Below the pieces are notes generated by a model. That model did not search any database and was not told the origin of the DNA. It saw only the letters and a list, made by a program, of their open reading frames with translations. A stretch of 64,000 nucleotides of DNA from Williamsia sp. 1135 (GTDB lineage Bacteria; Actinomycetota; Actinomycetes; Mycobacteriales; Mycobacteriaceae), in NCBI RefSeq assembly GCF_002095395.1, contig NZ_MJEI01000083.1, forward strand, positions 1 to 64,000. Reading direction: 5' to 3'. This document shows, one piece after another, positions 23,527 to 31,853 of the stretch. Each line of letters opens with the position of its first letter. Position 1 is the first letter of the stretch. A program made the translations under genes and the position numbers.

Positions 23527-25152
23527 TCACTTCGCGCGCTGGTTCAGCTTGCTGACCTTGCCCACGGCCGTCCGTTCGAACTCGTCGACAAGTTCGACCA
23601 CATCAGGCAGTTTGTAAGCGGCAAGCCGTTTGTCCCGCAGAAACTTTCGGATGGTTCCGAGGGTCAACAGCGACGTGTCGCCGCCCGCACGTGACACCAC
23701 AAAGGCTTTCGTGCGCTCGCCGAGCATCTCGTCTGGAACTCCCACCACCGACACGTCATGGACGGCGTCGAACGCCAGCAGTAGATTCTCGACTTCCTCA
23801 GGGGCAATCTTTTCGCCGCCACGGTTGATCTGATCCTTCGACCGGCCGACCACCGTCAGATATCCGCGCTCGTCCTCGAGCACGATGTCGCCGGTCTTGT
23901 AGAACCCGTCTGCGGTGAAATTCTGCGCGTTGTGCTCCGGCGCCCGGTAGTACCCACGAATCGTGGACGGCCCTCTGGTCCAGAGATGTCCGGCAGTTCC
24001 GGTGGGCACGACAGTGCCCTCGTCGTCGACCACCACCACCTCGTCGGCTGACAGAGTGGGCCTTCCCTGCCTGGATGTGATCGTGTCGTCGTCTTCGTCG
24101 AGGCCGGTGAAGGTGGTCAGGCCCTCCGCCATCCCGAAGCTCTGCTGCACGGTCGCTCCCAACTCGGCACGTACCCGGCCCGCTGCCTGCGCACTGAACT
24201 TTGCGCCGCCAACGCGCAGTACCTGCAGACTCGTCAGGTCGTAACGCTCTTTCAGCGACGAGTTCAGCCACACGAGTGCCAGCGGCGGCACCACCGAGAC
24301 GTCCGTGACGCCATGCTGGGCGATGAGCGGGAACGCAACGTCCGGGCTCCCGTTCAAGGTCGGCACGATGGTGCCGCCCTGACTGAGCACACCGAGGAAG
24401 CCCGGGGATCTCATCGCAAAGCTGTGGCACAGAGGCAATACGACCAGCTGGACGGTGTCCCCGGTGATCGCGCCGATTTTGACACTTGCCCTTACCGAGG
24501 CCAGATAGTCCTCATGGGTGTGCGGGATCACCTTCGGTTGACCAGTTGTGCCGCCGGATAATTGGAGAAAGGCGACGTCAGACGGCAGTGACCGGCGAGC
24601 ATGACCGAGGGCGCCATGCGACAACAATTGCTCGACGTCCGCGCTGGTACCGTCCGTCGCAAGTACGACGGTGTGTTCCAGGTTCGGTGACGACTCCTCG
24701 AGTTCGCGGGCCAGCGCGGCGAAGTCGTTGCCCGCGTGCGTCTCGATGGTGACGTAAGCCCGCGCCTCGGTGAACTCCACGAAATACTCGATCTCGTGCC
24801 GACGCAGCGCGGCGAGTGCCAAGACCGGGACAGCGCCGATCTCGAACAGCGCAAACAGGATCGGCACATAGTCGGAGACGTTCGGCAGGTGCAGCACGAC
24901 GCGATCACCGCGACTGATACCCAGATCGGTGAAGCCGGCCGCGAACCGAAGTACGCGCTCCCCCAACTCTCCGTAAGTGATCCGGACGTCGCCGGCGATG
25001 ATTGCAGTCTTGTCCGGGACGCGTTCGACGACTTCGAACAGCATCTCTGCCAGGGTCTGATCGGTCCAGTGAACCTCACCCCGGTACCTGACGGCGAACT
25101 CCTCCGGGTAGGGCACGACACCGTCGAGCAGGAGAGGTTCGAGGGCGGTCAT
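23527..25152 (-). CDS. Aryl-AMP ligase for the dihydroxybenzoate starter
   Basis: A 541-residue stand-alone adenylation enzyme of the EntE/DhbE/MbtA group. It activates an aromatic acid with ATP and loads it on an aryl carrier protein. The start VVPYPEEFAVRYR is typical of the group. The core motifs are present: LQLSGGTTGQPKVIPHTH (P-loop-like A3), SFGMAEGL (A5), YKTGDIV (A7), GRSKDQINRGGEKIAPEEVE (A8) and a C-terminal lysine in AVGKVSKL (A10). Because the overlapping upstream gene is a 3-dehydroshikimate dehydratase and no 2,3-DHB or salicylate genes are present, 3,4-dihydroxybenzoate is the likely substrate, as for AsbC of petrobactin. The ATG overlaps the stop of that dehydratase gene by four bases (ATGA). 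Substrate choice is inference. Confidence 0.87.
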   Translation of the reverse strand: MTALEPLLLDGVVPYPEEFAVRYRGEVHWTDQTLAEMLFEVVERVPDKTAIIAGDVRITYGELGERVLRFAAGFTDLGISRGDRVVLHLPNVSDYVPILFALFEIGAVPVLALAALRRHEIEYFVEFTEARAYVTIETHAGNDFAALARELEESSPNLEHTVVLATDGTSADVEQLLSHGALGHARRSLPSDVAFLQLSGGTTGQPKVIPHTHEDYLASVRASVKIGAITGDTVQLVVLPLCHSFAMRSPGFLGVLSQGGTIVPTLNGSPDVAFPLIAQHGVTDVSVVPPLALVWLNSSLKERYDLTSLQVLRVGGAKFSAQAAGRVRAELGATVQQSFGMAEGLTTFTGLDEDDDTITSRQGRPTLSADEVVVVDDEGTVVPTGTAGHLWTRGPSTIRGYYRAPEHNAQNFTADGFYKTGDIVLEDERGYLTVVGRSKDQINRGGEKIAPEEVENLLLAFDAVHDVSVVGVPDEMLGERTKAFVVSRAGGDTSLLTLGTIRKFLRDKRLAAYKLPDVVELVDEFERTAVGKVSKLNQRAK

Positions 25153-26027
25153 GAGTGGATTCCGACTGTGTCCGGTGAAACAAACTCGGCTGCAGCGTCG
25201 TTCGCTGTCGGCCGCAGGCTCCTCAGGGCCGCGACCAGTCCCTCGAGGGATTGGGCGCCGACTCGTGCCACCTCGTGAGGCGATCGCTCCCGGTAGCCAG
25301 GGTTGAAGATCTCGAGCGACAGGGGTCCGTCGTAACCTGATGCGAACACCGACGCCGTGGACGGCAGCAAGTCCATCTCACCTTCCCCCGGGAAGCATCG
25401 ATGATTTCGGCTCCATTGCTTGAGATCCATCGACAACCACGGCGCATCGGCCAGCTGGAAGAACCCCACAGCCCCGTGCGGCAGCGCGTCCAGCGTGTCG
25501 ACACCCTCACCGCCGGCGAGCAGATGGAACGTGTCGACGACCAACGACAGATTCGGATGATCCGCCTCTCGCACCACATCCCAGAGGTCGACAACCGAGC
25601 TGATGTGGGTCCCCCAGGCGAGCGCCTCGAACATGACCGTCATGCCCTGCTCCGCGGCGGCGTCACTGAGAGCTGCCACCTGAGTGGTGGAAAGATCGCG
25701 ACTGCCCTCGGCGTCGTCATCGGTGTTGGACACCACCAGAATCGAGTCGGCACCGAGTTGTCGCATCACCTCGAGTTCTGAGCGAAAGCGCTTGAGCACA
25801 TCGTCGAACTCTTTGTACGACACGCCTTCTGCGCGGCGAAAGGGTTGATAGAGATCGATGGTCAAGCCCAGATCTCCGCACCGCCGGGCGCAGTCGGCCG
25901 GCGACATCGAAGATTCTCGCAGGTCTGTGTCGAGTAGCTCGATTCCGTCGAACCCTGCGGCCGCAACGGCGTCGATCTTTTCGTCGAGCCCGCCGCCAAG
26001 CGACACGGTCGCCATACACAGTTTCAT
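25149..26027 (-). CDS. 3-Dehydroshikimate dehydratase (TIM-barrel, QuiC/AsbF-like)
   Basis: A 292-residue xylose-isomerase-like TIM-barrel protein. Such enzymes convert 3-dehydroshikimate to 3,4-dihydroxybenzoate (protocatechuate) using a divalent metal. Metal-site segments are visible in order: FEALAWG (Glu), VVDTFH (Asp and His), FFQLADAP (Gln) and LSLEIFN (Glu). The segments DLYQPFRRAEG and WSRNHRCFPGEGEM match the actinobacterial/QuiC-type subfamily better than Bacillus AsbF. It overlaps the carrier-protein gene upstream and the ligase gene downstream by four bases each, so the three are one translationally coupled unit that makes, activates and carries the aryl cap. A catabolic role in quinate degradation is possible for the family but unlikely in this context. 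A general sugar isomerase cannot be fully excluded. Confidence 0.8.
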   Translation of the reverse strand: MKLCMATVSLGGGLDEKIDAVAAAGFDGIELLDTDLRESSMSPADCARRCGDLGLTIDLYQPFRRAEGVSYKEFDDVLKRFRSELEVMRQLGADSILVVSNTDDDAEGSRDLSTTQVAALSDAAAEQGMTVMFEALAWGTHISSVVDLWDVVREADHPNLSLVVDTFHLLAGGEGVDTLDALPHGAVGFFQLADAPWLSMDLKQWSRNHRCFPGEGEMDLLPSTASVFASGYDGPLSLEIFNPGYRERSPHEVARVGAQSLEGLVAALRSLRPTANDAAAEFVSPDTVGIHS

Positions 26028-26305
26028 GACATCGCCTTTCCGACTTCGGTATTCGGCTCGTTCACGAGCACCTCCACCCAGTGGCCGACGACCGGCTCGG
26101 ACGCCAGGACCGGAAAGTCGACATCAGCCGCTCCGGCGCTGCGCCACTTCTCGACCAGCGACATCAACCGGATGGAATCCAGCCCGGCATCGATGAGATC
26201 CGTGTCCTCGGCCAGTTCCTCCGGAGGTATCCCGAGCGCTGCGGCGATGTCAGCGACCACCTGCTCTTTCGACAACGTCGCCTGCGCATTCTGCTGGCTC
26301 ACCAC
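26024..26305 (-). CDS. Aryl carrier protein
   Basis: A 93-residue single carrier domain. The phosphopantetheine site is the serine in DAGLDSIRLM. The following LVEKWRSAGAADVDF and the late HWVEVLV match the aryl-carrier part of EntB and DhbB rather than a fatty-acid ACP. It has no isochorismatase domain, unlike EntB, so it is a carrier only. It would hold the dihydroxybenzoyl thioester made by the ligase two genes downstream and offer it to the first NRPS condensation domain. Two adjacent GTG codons (26305 and 26302) are possible starts; AGGAG lies 4 and 7 bases before them, so 26302 may be the true one. It is the first gene of the minus-strand operon. Confidence 0.87.
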   Translation of the reverse strand: MVSQQNAQATLSKEQVVADIAAALGIPPEELAEDTDLIDAGLDSIRLMSLVEKWRSAGAADVDFPVLASEPVVGHWVEVLVNEPNTEVGKAMS

Positions 26306-26366
26306 TGCACTCCTAGTCTCACTTTCCGTGGATGATCCGAGGCGGCGCCCCAGCCAGCCAGTCGAT

Positions 26367-26385
26367 TTATAATAGCCTAGACATA
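26367..26385. promoter_or_regulatory. Iron-box-like site in the divergent promoter region
   Basis: TTATAATAGCCTAGACATA matches about 12 of 19 iron-box positions. It lies 62 bases before the carrier-protein start and 160 before the divergent binding-protein gene. It contains the 11-mer TAGCCTAGACA, also found at 1376-1386. The 239-base region 26306-26544 is AT-richer than its surroundings and holds this and the weaker site at 26482. Confidence 0.45.
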
Positions 26386-26481
26386 TATTGGCATTTAGGG
26401 AAGTGCTTAGCCCCCGCAGCTACCTCTTACAACGCTCACTGCGAGCCTGTGGTCGCCCCAGGGCCCCGTGGCCGCACATAA

Positions 26482-26500
26482 GCCATATAGGCTATTCCGT
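26482..26500. promoter_or_regulatory. Weak second iron-box-like core
   Basis: A TAGGCTA core at 26488-26494, 51 bases before the plus-strand GTG at 26545. Only about 8 of 19 positions fit the iron box, so the support is its place and its core only. Confidence 0.22.
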
Positions 26501-26544
26501 AGTGAAATCGCTGCTCAGAACACTTCGACGAAAGGCCGACCACT

Positions 26545-27553
26545 GTGACGGTCCACGCAACACCGAGACGACTGACGATGCTCGTCGCCGCCCTCCTCAG
26601 CTCCGTCTTGTTCCTGACCGCCTGCAGCGGCGGCAACGACAACGAGTCGGCCGACGTCGGCGAATCGTCGTCTGCCGGCTACCCGGTCACCGTTCCAGCC
26701 GCGTACGGAGACTTCACCCTGGACAAGAAGCCCTCACGAATTGTCGTGATCGGCGTCGAGAACGTGGACCTGCTCAATGCTCTTGGCGAGAAGCCGGTTG
26801 CGTTCGCGGCCGCGGGCGAGGCGGACGAGGAAGCCCTGAACGCGGGCTCGCCGTGGATCGCCGACCTCTACTCGGCGGGTGAGTACGACCCTTCGCTGAT
26901 CACCAGCGAATACAAGGTCTCGCTCGAGGCTGTGGCGGAGCAGAATCCCGACCTCATCATCGGCTCGTCGTTCTACATCGAGCAGCCGCAGTACGAAGAG
27001 CTGAGCAAGCTGGCTCCGACCTACGTCAAGGTGACGTCGCCTGATCGTGACTGGAAAGCCGACTTTACCGACCTGGGCGAGCTGCTGGGCAAATCCGACC
27101 AGGCACAAAACGCCCTCACCGACCTCGACGCAAAGTATGCGGCCGCGAAGGAGACCTTGCCTGGTCTGCAGGGGCAAGACCATCAACACCGGTTGGTACA
27201 ACGAGGGCGGCGTTCGTATGCCACCCACCTACAGCTGGGTCGAGGATCTCGGTCTGGTTCCGGCCGCGAACCAGCCTGCCTTCGGTACTCCCGCAGCGAC
27301 GCTGTCGGCGGAGAACCTGGATCAGTTCGCCGGCGATGTGGCCATCCTCAGTGCCACCGACCCCGAACGTGCTGCCCTGGAGGCAGATCCGCGCTACAGC
27401 CGGCTGCCCTCCGTGGCGAACGGAACGTTCATCTTCAGCGACCGCACACTCATCGACGCAGGGCTCTCGGCCGGGCCTGCAAGTCTGAGCTGGTTGCTTA
27501 CGGAAATCGTGGCGACGCTCGAACAGTCGAAGTTGAACTCCGAAGGACAGTAG
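26545..27553 (+). pseudogene. Second siderophore-binding lipoprotein, frameshifted
   Basis: Restored, this is a 335-residue FecB-like binding lipoprotein. The N-terminus has a signal peptide and lipobox LTAC. Then come PSRIVVIGVENVDLLNAL and AVAEQNPDLIIGSSFYIEQP, the usual first-lobe segments, and a second lobe starting GKTINTGWYNEGG and ending LTEIVATLEQSKL. At 27171-27174 a run of four G shifts the frame. Reading three G instead joins GLQGKTINTGW smoothly, and length minus one is divisible by three. As the sequence stands, translation runs into unrelated residues and ends near 27573. A sequencing error in the G run is possible. The gene diverges from the aryl-starter operon and shares its regulatory region. 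It is clearly distinct in sequence from the lipoprotein at 1785-2750, so it may bind another siderophore form. Confidence 0.75.
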
Positions 27554-27585
27554 GAACACTCGAGCTCGAGTAAGAGCTCATCAAA

Positions 27586-27629
27586 CGGAAGGCCGGACCA
27601 GGGCATACCCGCCCAGGTCCGGCCTTCCG
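27586..27629. terminator. Bidirectional terminator hairpin
   Basis: A perfect 14-base stem (27586-27599 with 27616-27629) and a 16-base loop. It lies between the convergent binding-protein gene (ends 27553) and ABC gene (ends 27655). Confidence 0.8.
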
Positions 27630-27654
27630 GCTTTCTGATGTCTGCCTCGGGCTG

Positions 27655-29448
27655 TCAGATACCGGCGCGGCCGCGGGACCACGCCTTCCACAGATCTCCG
27701 TAACGACCCCCCAGCGAGACGAGCTCGGTGTGCGTGCCCACCTCGACAATGCGGCCGCGCTCCATGAAGACGATTCGGTCGGCACGTGCGGCCTGGCTGA
27801 GCCGGTGAGCGATGATCAGCGCGGAACGACCTCGCAAGGCGGCCTGAGCCGACTCTTCGAGTACCCCGGCGCCGACGCTGCCGGCATCGGCGGTGGCCTC
27901 GTCGAGGATGGCGATCTTCGGACCGAGCAAGACCAGCCGCGCCAGCGCGAGCTGCTGTGACTGCATCGGCGTGAGCTGATGTCCCTCCTGCCCGACAACG
28001 GTTTTCACACCATCGGTGAGTCCCCGCACCCATGCGGCGGCGCCGACGACCTCCAATGCGGACCACAACGCTTCCTCGGACGCATCGGGGGCGGCCATGC
28101 GTAGGTCGTCGCCGAGGGTGCCGGCGAACACGTGCACTTCCTGGGTGACCAGCGCGATCGAGCGGGACAGCTCGGTGGGATCGACGGTGGAGATGTCGAC
28201 GCCTTCGAGCAGCGCGCGCCCGCCGGTCGGCCGATGGATGCCGGCGACGATCGCCGCGAGGGTCGTCTTGCCTGCGCCCGAGGAGCCCACCACCGCGACG
28301 TGTTCTCCATCGGCCACGGTCAGCGATATATCGTGCAGCACAGTGTGATCTGCCGAGTATCCGTGCGTGATGCCTTCGAGCTCGAGCAGCGGCGCCGAAG
28401 GCACCCGAGAGCCATCTGCCGTCGGTGCGTCGACGGCAGCGGACTCTTCGATCACCCCGACGATCCGGCCGAGTGCGACGGCACCGGACTGCAGGTCGTC
28501 GACCACGAACAGCAACTGACCGATCGGATCGAACAGCAGTAGGAAGAAGAGCATGGCCGCGGTGACCGCACCGATGGTGAGGGAGTCGGCGTCGACGAGG
28601 ATGAATCCGACGATCAGAATGGTTGTCATCCCGACGAATTCGCCGAGATTGACACGTGCGCCGAGTCGACTCTGCAAGACGCTGGCGCGCATCTCCCACC
28701 GGACGACCTCCCACGAGTGCCGGTCGATGCGCCGATTCAGGGAGTCCGACAGACGGAAAGCGTGCACCGACTCGAGGCCGCGAATGGCGCCGAGCACGTT
28801 GTGCGCACGATCGGCGGTAGAGGCGCGCACCGCGGCATAGAGTCCCGGTGCCCGCTCGAGGTACATGCGAATCCCGTTGATGTACACCGGAAGGACGACC
28901 ACCAGCACCACCAGGAAGCGCCAGTCCAGCGAAGCCAGCCCCAGGAAGGTGACGCTCACGGTGAACGCTGCGGTCAGGAGTGTAGGGATGGCGGAACCGA
29001 TGGCCTCGCTCACGGTACTGACGTCGGCGGTCGCGCGAGACACCAGGTCGCCGCTACCCGCCGCCTCGATCCTGTTCAGCTGCAACCGCAATGACGCTTC
29101 TATCATCGCCTCGCGTAGGTTGGCGAGCATCGATTCGAAGATCTTCGCCGACAGCATGACCCCGAGTCCGGCGAACAGCGCCGCGCCGACTGCGGAGGCC
29201 GCCATGATCGCGGACAACCGCCAGATCTCGGAGGCCTCGCCGTTGTCGTTCGCGATATCTATGATGGTGCCCAGTGACCGCGGCGTGACCAGGCCGAGAG
29301 CGGCAGCGACAGTCATTATCACCGCGAGGAGTACCAACTGCCAGACGTGCCTGCGCATCTCCCGGCCGAGGTAACCCATCGTCGTCCCGAAGTCGGCGAT
29401 CGCGAGTTTGCCGGATGTCGGCGCCACCTGCGGCGTCGCGGTGCTCAT
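27655..29448 (-). CDS. ABC transporter half with intact Walker A, degenerate signature
   Basis: A 597-residue half transporter: about six membrane segments in residues 35-310, then an ATPase domain. Walker A is GSSGAGKTT and Walker B is IAILDEATAD with the catalytic Glu. The ABC signature is degenerate: QLTPMQSQQLALARL in place of LSGGQ. The H-loop is present (IIAHRLSQ). It overlaps the partner gene upstream by four bases (ATGA), so the two halves are made together as a heterodimer. In actinomycete siderophore clusters such pairs act as exporters or, like IrtAB, as importers. The separate siderophore-interacting protein near 33 kb would suit an IrtAB-like system. Direction of transport cannot be told from the sequence. 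Both frames are intact. Confidence 0.82.
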   Translation of the reverse strand: MSTATPQVAPTSGKLAIADFGTTMGYLGREMRRHVWQLVLLAVIMTVAAALGLVTPRSLGTIIDIANDNGEASEIWRLSAIMAASAVGAALFAGLGVMLSAKIFESMLANLREAMIEASLRLQLNRIEAAGSGDLVSRATADVSTVSEAIGSAIPTLLTAAFTVSVTFLGLASLDWRFLVVLVVVLPVYINGIRMYLERAPGLYAAVRASTADRAHNVLGAIRGLESVHAFRLSDSLNRRIDRHSWEVVRWEMRASVLQSRLGARVNLGEFVGMTTILIVGFILVDADSLTIGAVTAAMLFFLLLFDPIGQLLFVVDDLQSGAVALGRIVGVIEESAAVDAPTADGSRVPSAPLLELEGITHGYSADHTVLHDISLTVADGEHVAVVGSSGAGKTTLAAIVAGIHRPTGGRALLEGVDISTVDPTELSRSIALVTQEVHVFAGTLGDDLRMAAPDASEEALWSALEVVGAAAWVRGLTDGVKTVVGQEGHQLTPMQSQQLALARLVLLGPKIAILDEATADAGSVGAGVLEESAQAALRGRSALIIAHRLSQAARADRIVFMERGRIVEVGTHTELVSLGGRYGDLWKAWSRGRAGI

Positions 29449-31250
29449 CGCTGTCCCCCGTTCGCACCGGCACGCAACGTCTCTGCGCCGGCCACATCTC
29501 CCTGATAGCTCAGTGCCCCGCCATCGAAAATGATCACCTGATCGGAAACCTCCAGCAGGGCAGGTGAATTGCTGAACACCACGGTGACGTGTCCGGCTCG
29601 CGCCCGAGCCAGCCGCTGTGCCACTGTCGCCTCGGTCACCGAATCCACTGCCGTGGTCGGATCGTTCAAGACCAGGATTCCCGAATCCGCTGCAAGCGCT
29701 CGCGCGAGGCTGACACGTTGACGCTGGCCACCGGACAACATGCGTCCGGCCTCCCCGACCGGGGTGTCCAATCCGAGCGGGAGTACGTCCGCGACATCAT
29801 CGCAGGCCGCAGCGAAGATCGCCCGGGTGATTCGCGAGTCGCGGTCGGGCTGGTCGCCCGCTCCCGCCCCGATGTTCTCCAGCACCGTGCCGTCGAACAG
29901 ATCCGGGGAGTGGGGAACGCTGCGGACGAGCTGCTGTGAGATCTCGCTGTCCAGATCGAACAGGCCGACCCCACCGACGGTCACGCTCCCGGACTCCGGC
30001 ACCATCTTGCGGGCCAGGACCGACGTCAGCGCTTCGGTGGTCTCGGCCGGGCAGATGACGGCGACCAAACCCTGGATCGGCAGTTCCAGATCCAGGTCGC
30101 GAACCGGTCCGAGGCTGAACTTCTCGAAAGCAAGTGCCCCCTGGGCATCTCGCACGTCACCGGTCTGCGCCGACGGCTCGGCCTGCAGCACCGAGAGCAC
30201 CCGCTTGGCGCAGGGCACCGCGGTGTTCCACACGGCACCGAAGTTGGTGCCCAGATTGTTCAGTGGTCCCATGATGAACTGCGTCAGCCCGACCACGGTG
30301 ATCAACGCGCCCAGGCTCATCTGACCGTCGAGGGCCATGAGTCCGGCGGCGACGCCGACTCCGACGACGAAGAGCGCCGAGACCATCTGCATGACACCGA
30401 CATATGCGCCCTGAGACCGACCCGCTCGGATGGCGCCGTCGCGGGCGTGGCGGCTCGCCACCCGGTAGCGACGCCCGGCCTCGGATTCAGCGCCGAGACC
30501 CTTCACGATGCGGAACCCGGCAACCAGATCGGCTGCCGTGCCTGCAGCCTCACCTGCCGCTTCCTGCTCGTGCTCGGTACGCGCCCGCAGCGGTCCTCCG
30601 CTGAGATCGAGGATCCAGAGCAACGTCGGGGCTCCGAGCAGGATGGCGAGGCCGAGCGGCCACGAGATGAAGAGCAACACGCCACCGGCTACCAGGACCG
30701 CGGCCATTTCACCGACCGGGAACACCGACAGGAAGACCGCGTACGAGAGCCGGTTGACATCCGAGGTGGCGATGTTCAGCGACACGCCGGGGAGCCGCGC
30801 CGGACCCGCCATCCCCATCGGGTTCAAGATGCGATCGGTCACCCGCATGCGGAAGTGGTGTTCGACCATGGTCTGTCCGTAGACCGCCAATCGCTCCCCG
30901 AAGCGCCACGTATGGGACAGCAGTACGAAGTTCGCGGCGAGCGCGATCACCCAGATCACCAGCGAGCCGACGTCACCTGTCGCAACTGCGCGATCGATGG
31001 CGACGCCCATGATGACCGGGACCAGGGCCTCGCCGACGAAATGTCCGACCATCAGGGCCATCGCGGGCACTGTGTATCTGTTGGCCCCGAACACCGTCCG
31101 CACGGCCAGCTGCCGCGGGGTGGTGTCGGCGTCGACCTGTATCTCGTGGCCACGGACCGGGTCTGCGGGTGGAACGAACCAGACCGGCCATCGGGTACCG
31201 GACCGGTACGCATCGGAATCCGCCTGACGCAGCTTCGCGTCGGTGTCCAC
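29445..31250 (-). CDS. ABC transporter half with degenerate Walker A, canonical signature
   Basis: A 601-residue partner of the preceding half transporter. Its membrane domain spans roughly residues 60-340. The ATPase domain has lost Walker A: where GxxGxGKS should stand the sequence is ICPAETTEALTS, without the lysine. The signature MLSGGQRQRVSLARAL is perfect. Walker B is LVLNDPTTAVD, with Pro where the catalytic Glu should be. The two genes complement each other: this signature with the partner's Walker A and B gives one good ATP site, and the other site is dead. I start it at GTG 31250 because GGAGG lies 5 bases upstream; a GTG at 31277 has no such site. Confidence 0.82.
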   Translation of the reverse strand: MDTDAKLRQADSDAYRSGTRWPVWFVPPADPVRGHEIQVDADTTPRQLAVRTVFGANRYTVPAMALMVGHFVGEALVPVIMGVAIDRAVATGDVGSLVIWVIALAANFVLLSHTWRFGERLAVYGQTMVEHHFRMRVTDRILNPMGMAGPARLPGVSLNIATSDVNRLSYAVFLSVFPVGEMAAVLVAGGVLLFISWPLGLAILLGAPTLLWILDLSGGPLRARTEHEQEAAGEAAGTAADLVAGFRIVKGLGAESEAGRRYRVASRHARDGAIRAGRSQGAYVGVMQMVSALFVVGVGVAAGLMALDGQMSLGALITVVGLTQFIMGPLNNLGTNFGAVWNTAVPCAKRVLSVLQAEPSAQTGDVRDAQGALAFEKFSLGPVRDLDLELPIQGLVAVICPAETTEALTSVLARKMVPESGSVTVGGVGLFDLDSEISQQLVRSVPHSPDLFDGTVLENIGAGAGDQPDRDSRITRAIFAAACDDVADVLPLGLDTPVGEAGRMLSGGQRQRVSLARALAADSGILVLNDPTTAVDSVTEATVAQRLARARAGHVTVVFSNSPALLEVSDQVIIFDGGALSYQGDVAGAETLRAGANGGQR

Positions 31251-31286
31251 TAGATCCTCCGGCCGTTGTCCCTGCACGTGCCAACA

Positions 31287-31303
31287 CCCTAGAACGCTAA
31301 GGG
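31287..31303. promoter_or_regulatory. Imperfect dyad before the ABC genes
   Basis: CCCTAG and CTAAGGG face each other across 4 bases, inside the 108-base gap between the MerR gene and the ABC genes. MerR proteins bind such dyads between the promoter elements. That the neighbouring MerR binds here is inference. Confidence 0.35.
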
Positions 31304-31358
31304 CGTCCTTACTTGCAGGGGTGTGCCGATATGCCGGTTTCGTCGACGCGGAGCGCGA

Positions 31359-31826
31359 TCACGGGCCGGTCGCGCCGCCGTACGTGGCGATCTTGTACTC
31401 GGTCGCCACGAGCGAGAACTGGAGCTCCCGGATCTGCCTGCGGATGGTGTCGCGATGTTCCATCAAGATGTCGAGACGTTCGGGCACCGTGTCGTCCCCG
31501 CGATCGACCAGTTCCACGTAATGCTGCAGGTCGCGCATCGGCATACCCGAGAGCCGCATCCGGGTCAGAAAGACGAGCCGGCGCACGGCCGCTGCGTCAT
31601 ATCGCCGGTGCCCGTTGGCATCTCGGTCCACGGTGATCAATTCGGCACGTTCGTAGTAACGGAGCGTGTGCGCGGTGATCCCGAGCATGTCTGCGACGTC
31701 GGCGATCGGAAGCGGTTCGGTCACCTCGCTCGCGTCGATGAGGTCGTGTACCACCTCGATGGTCTTCGGATCATCGACGTCGCCGAGGGCGGCGAGCGCC
31801 CGGCTCATCAGATCGTCGATTGCCAT
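31359..31826 (-). CDS. MerR-family transcriptional regulator
   Basis: A 155-residue MerR-type regulator. After a 35-residue leader comes the winged helix-turn-helix: PIADVADMLGITAHTLRYYERAELI, read in parts as ADMLGITAHTLRYYE and NGHRRYDAAAVRRLVFL. A dimerising coiled coil follows (about residues 110-145). There is no cysteine pattern for metal sensing, so it belongs to the organic-ligand or MerR-like group. It lies 27 bases after the SDR gene on the same strand and 108 bases before the ABC genes. In actinomycetes MerR/SDR pairs are common, usually with the regulator controlling the dehydrogenase. Here it could also act on the dyad before the transporter. Confidence 0.85.
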   Translation of the reverse strand: MAIDDLMSRALAALGDVDDPKTIEVVHDLIDASEVTEPLPIADVADMLGITAHTLRYYERAELITVDRDANGHRRYDAAAVRRLVFLTRMRLSGMPMRDLQHYVELVDRGDDTVPERLDILMEHRDTIRRQIRELQFSLVATEYKIATYGGATGP

Positions 31827-31853
31827 CTGATCACGGTAGTCCTGGCCGCCCGA

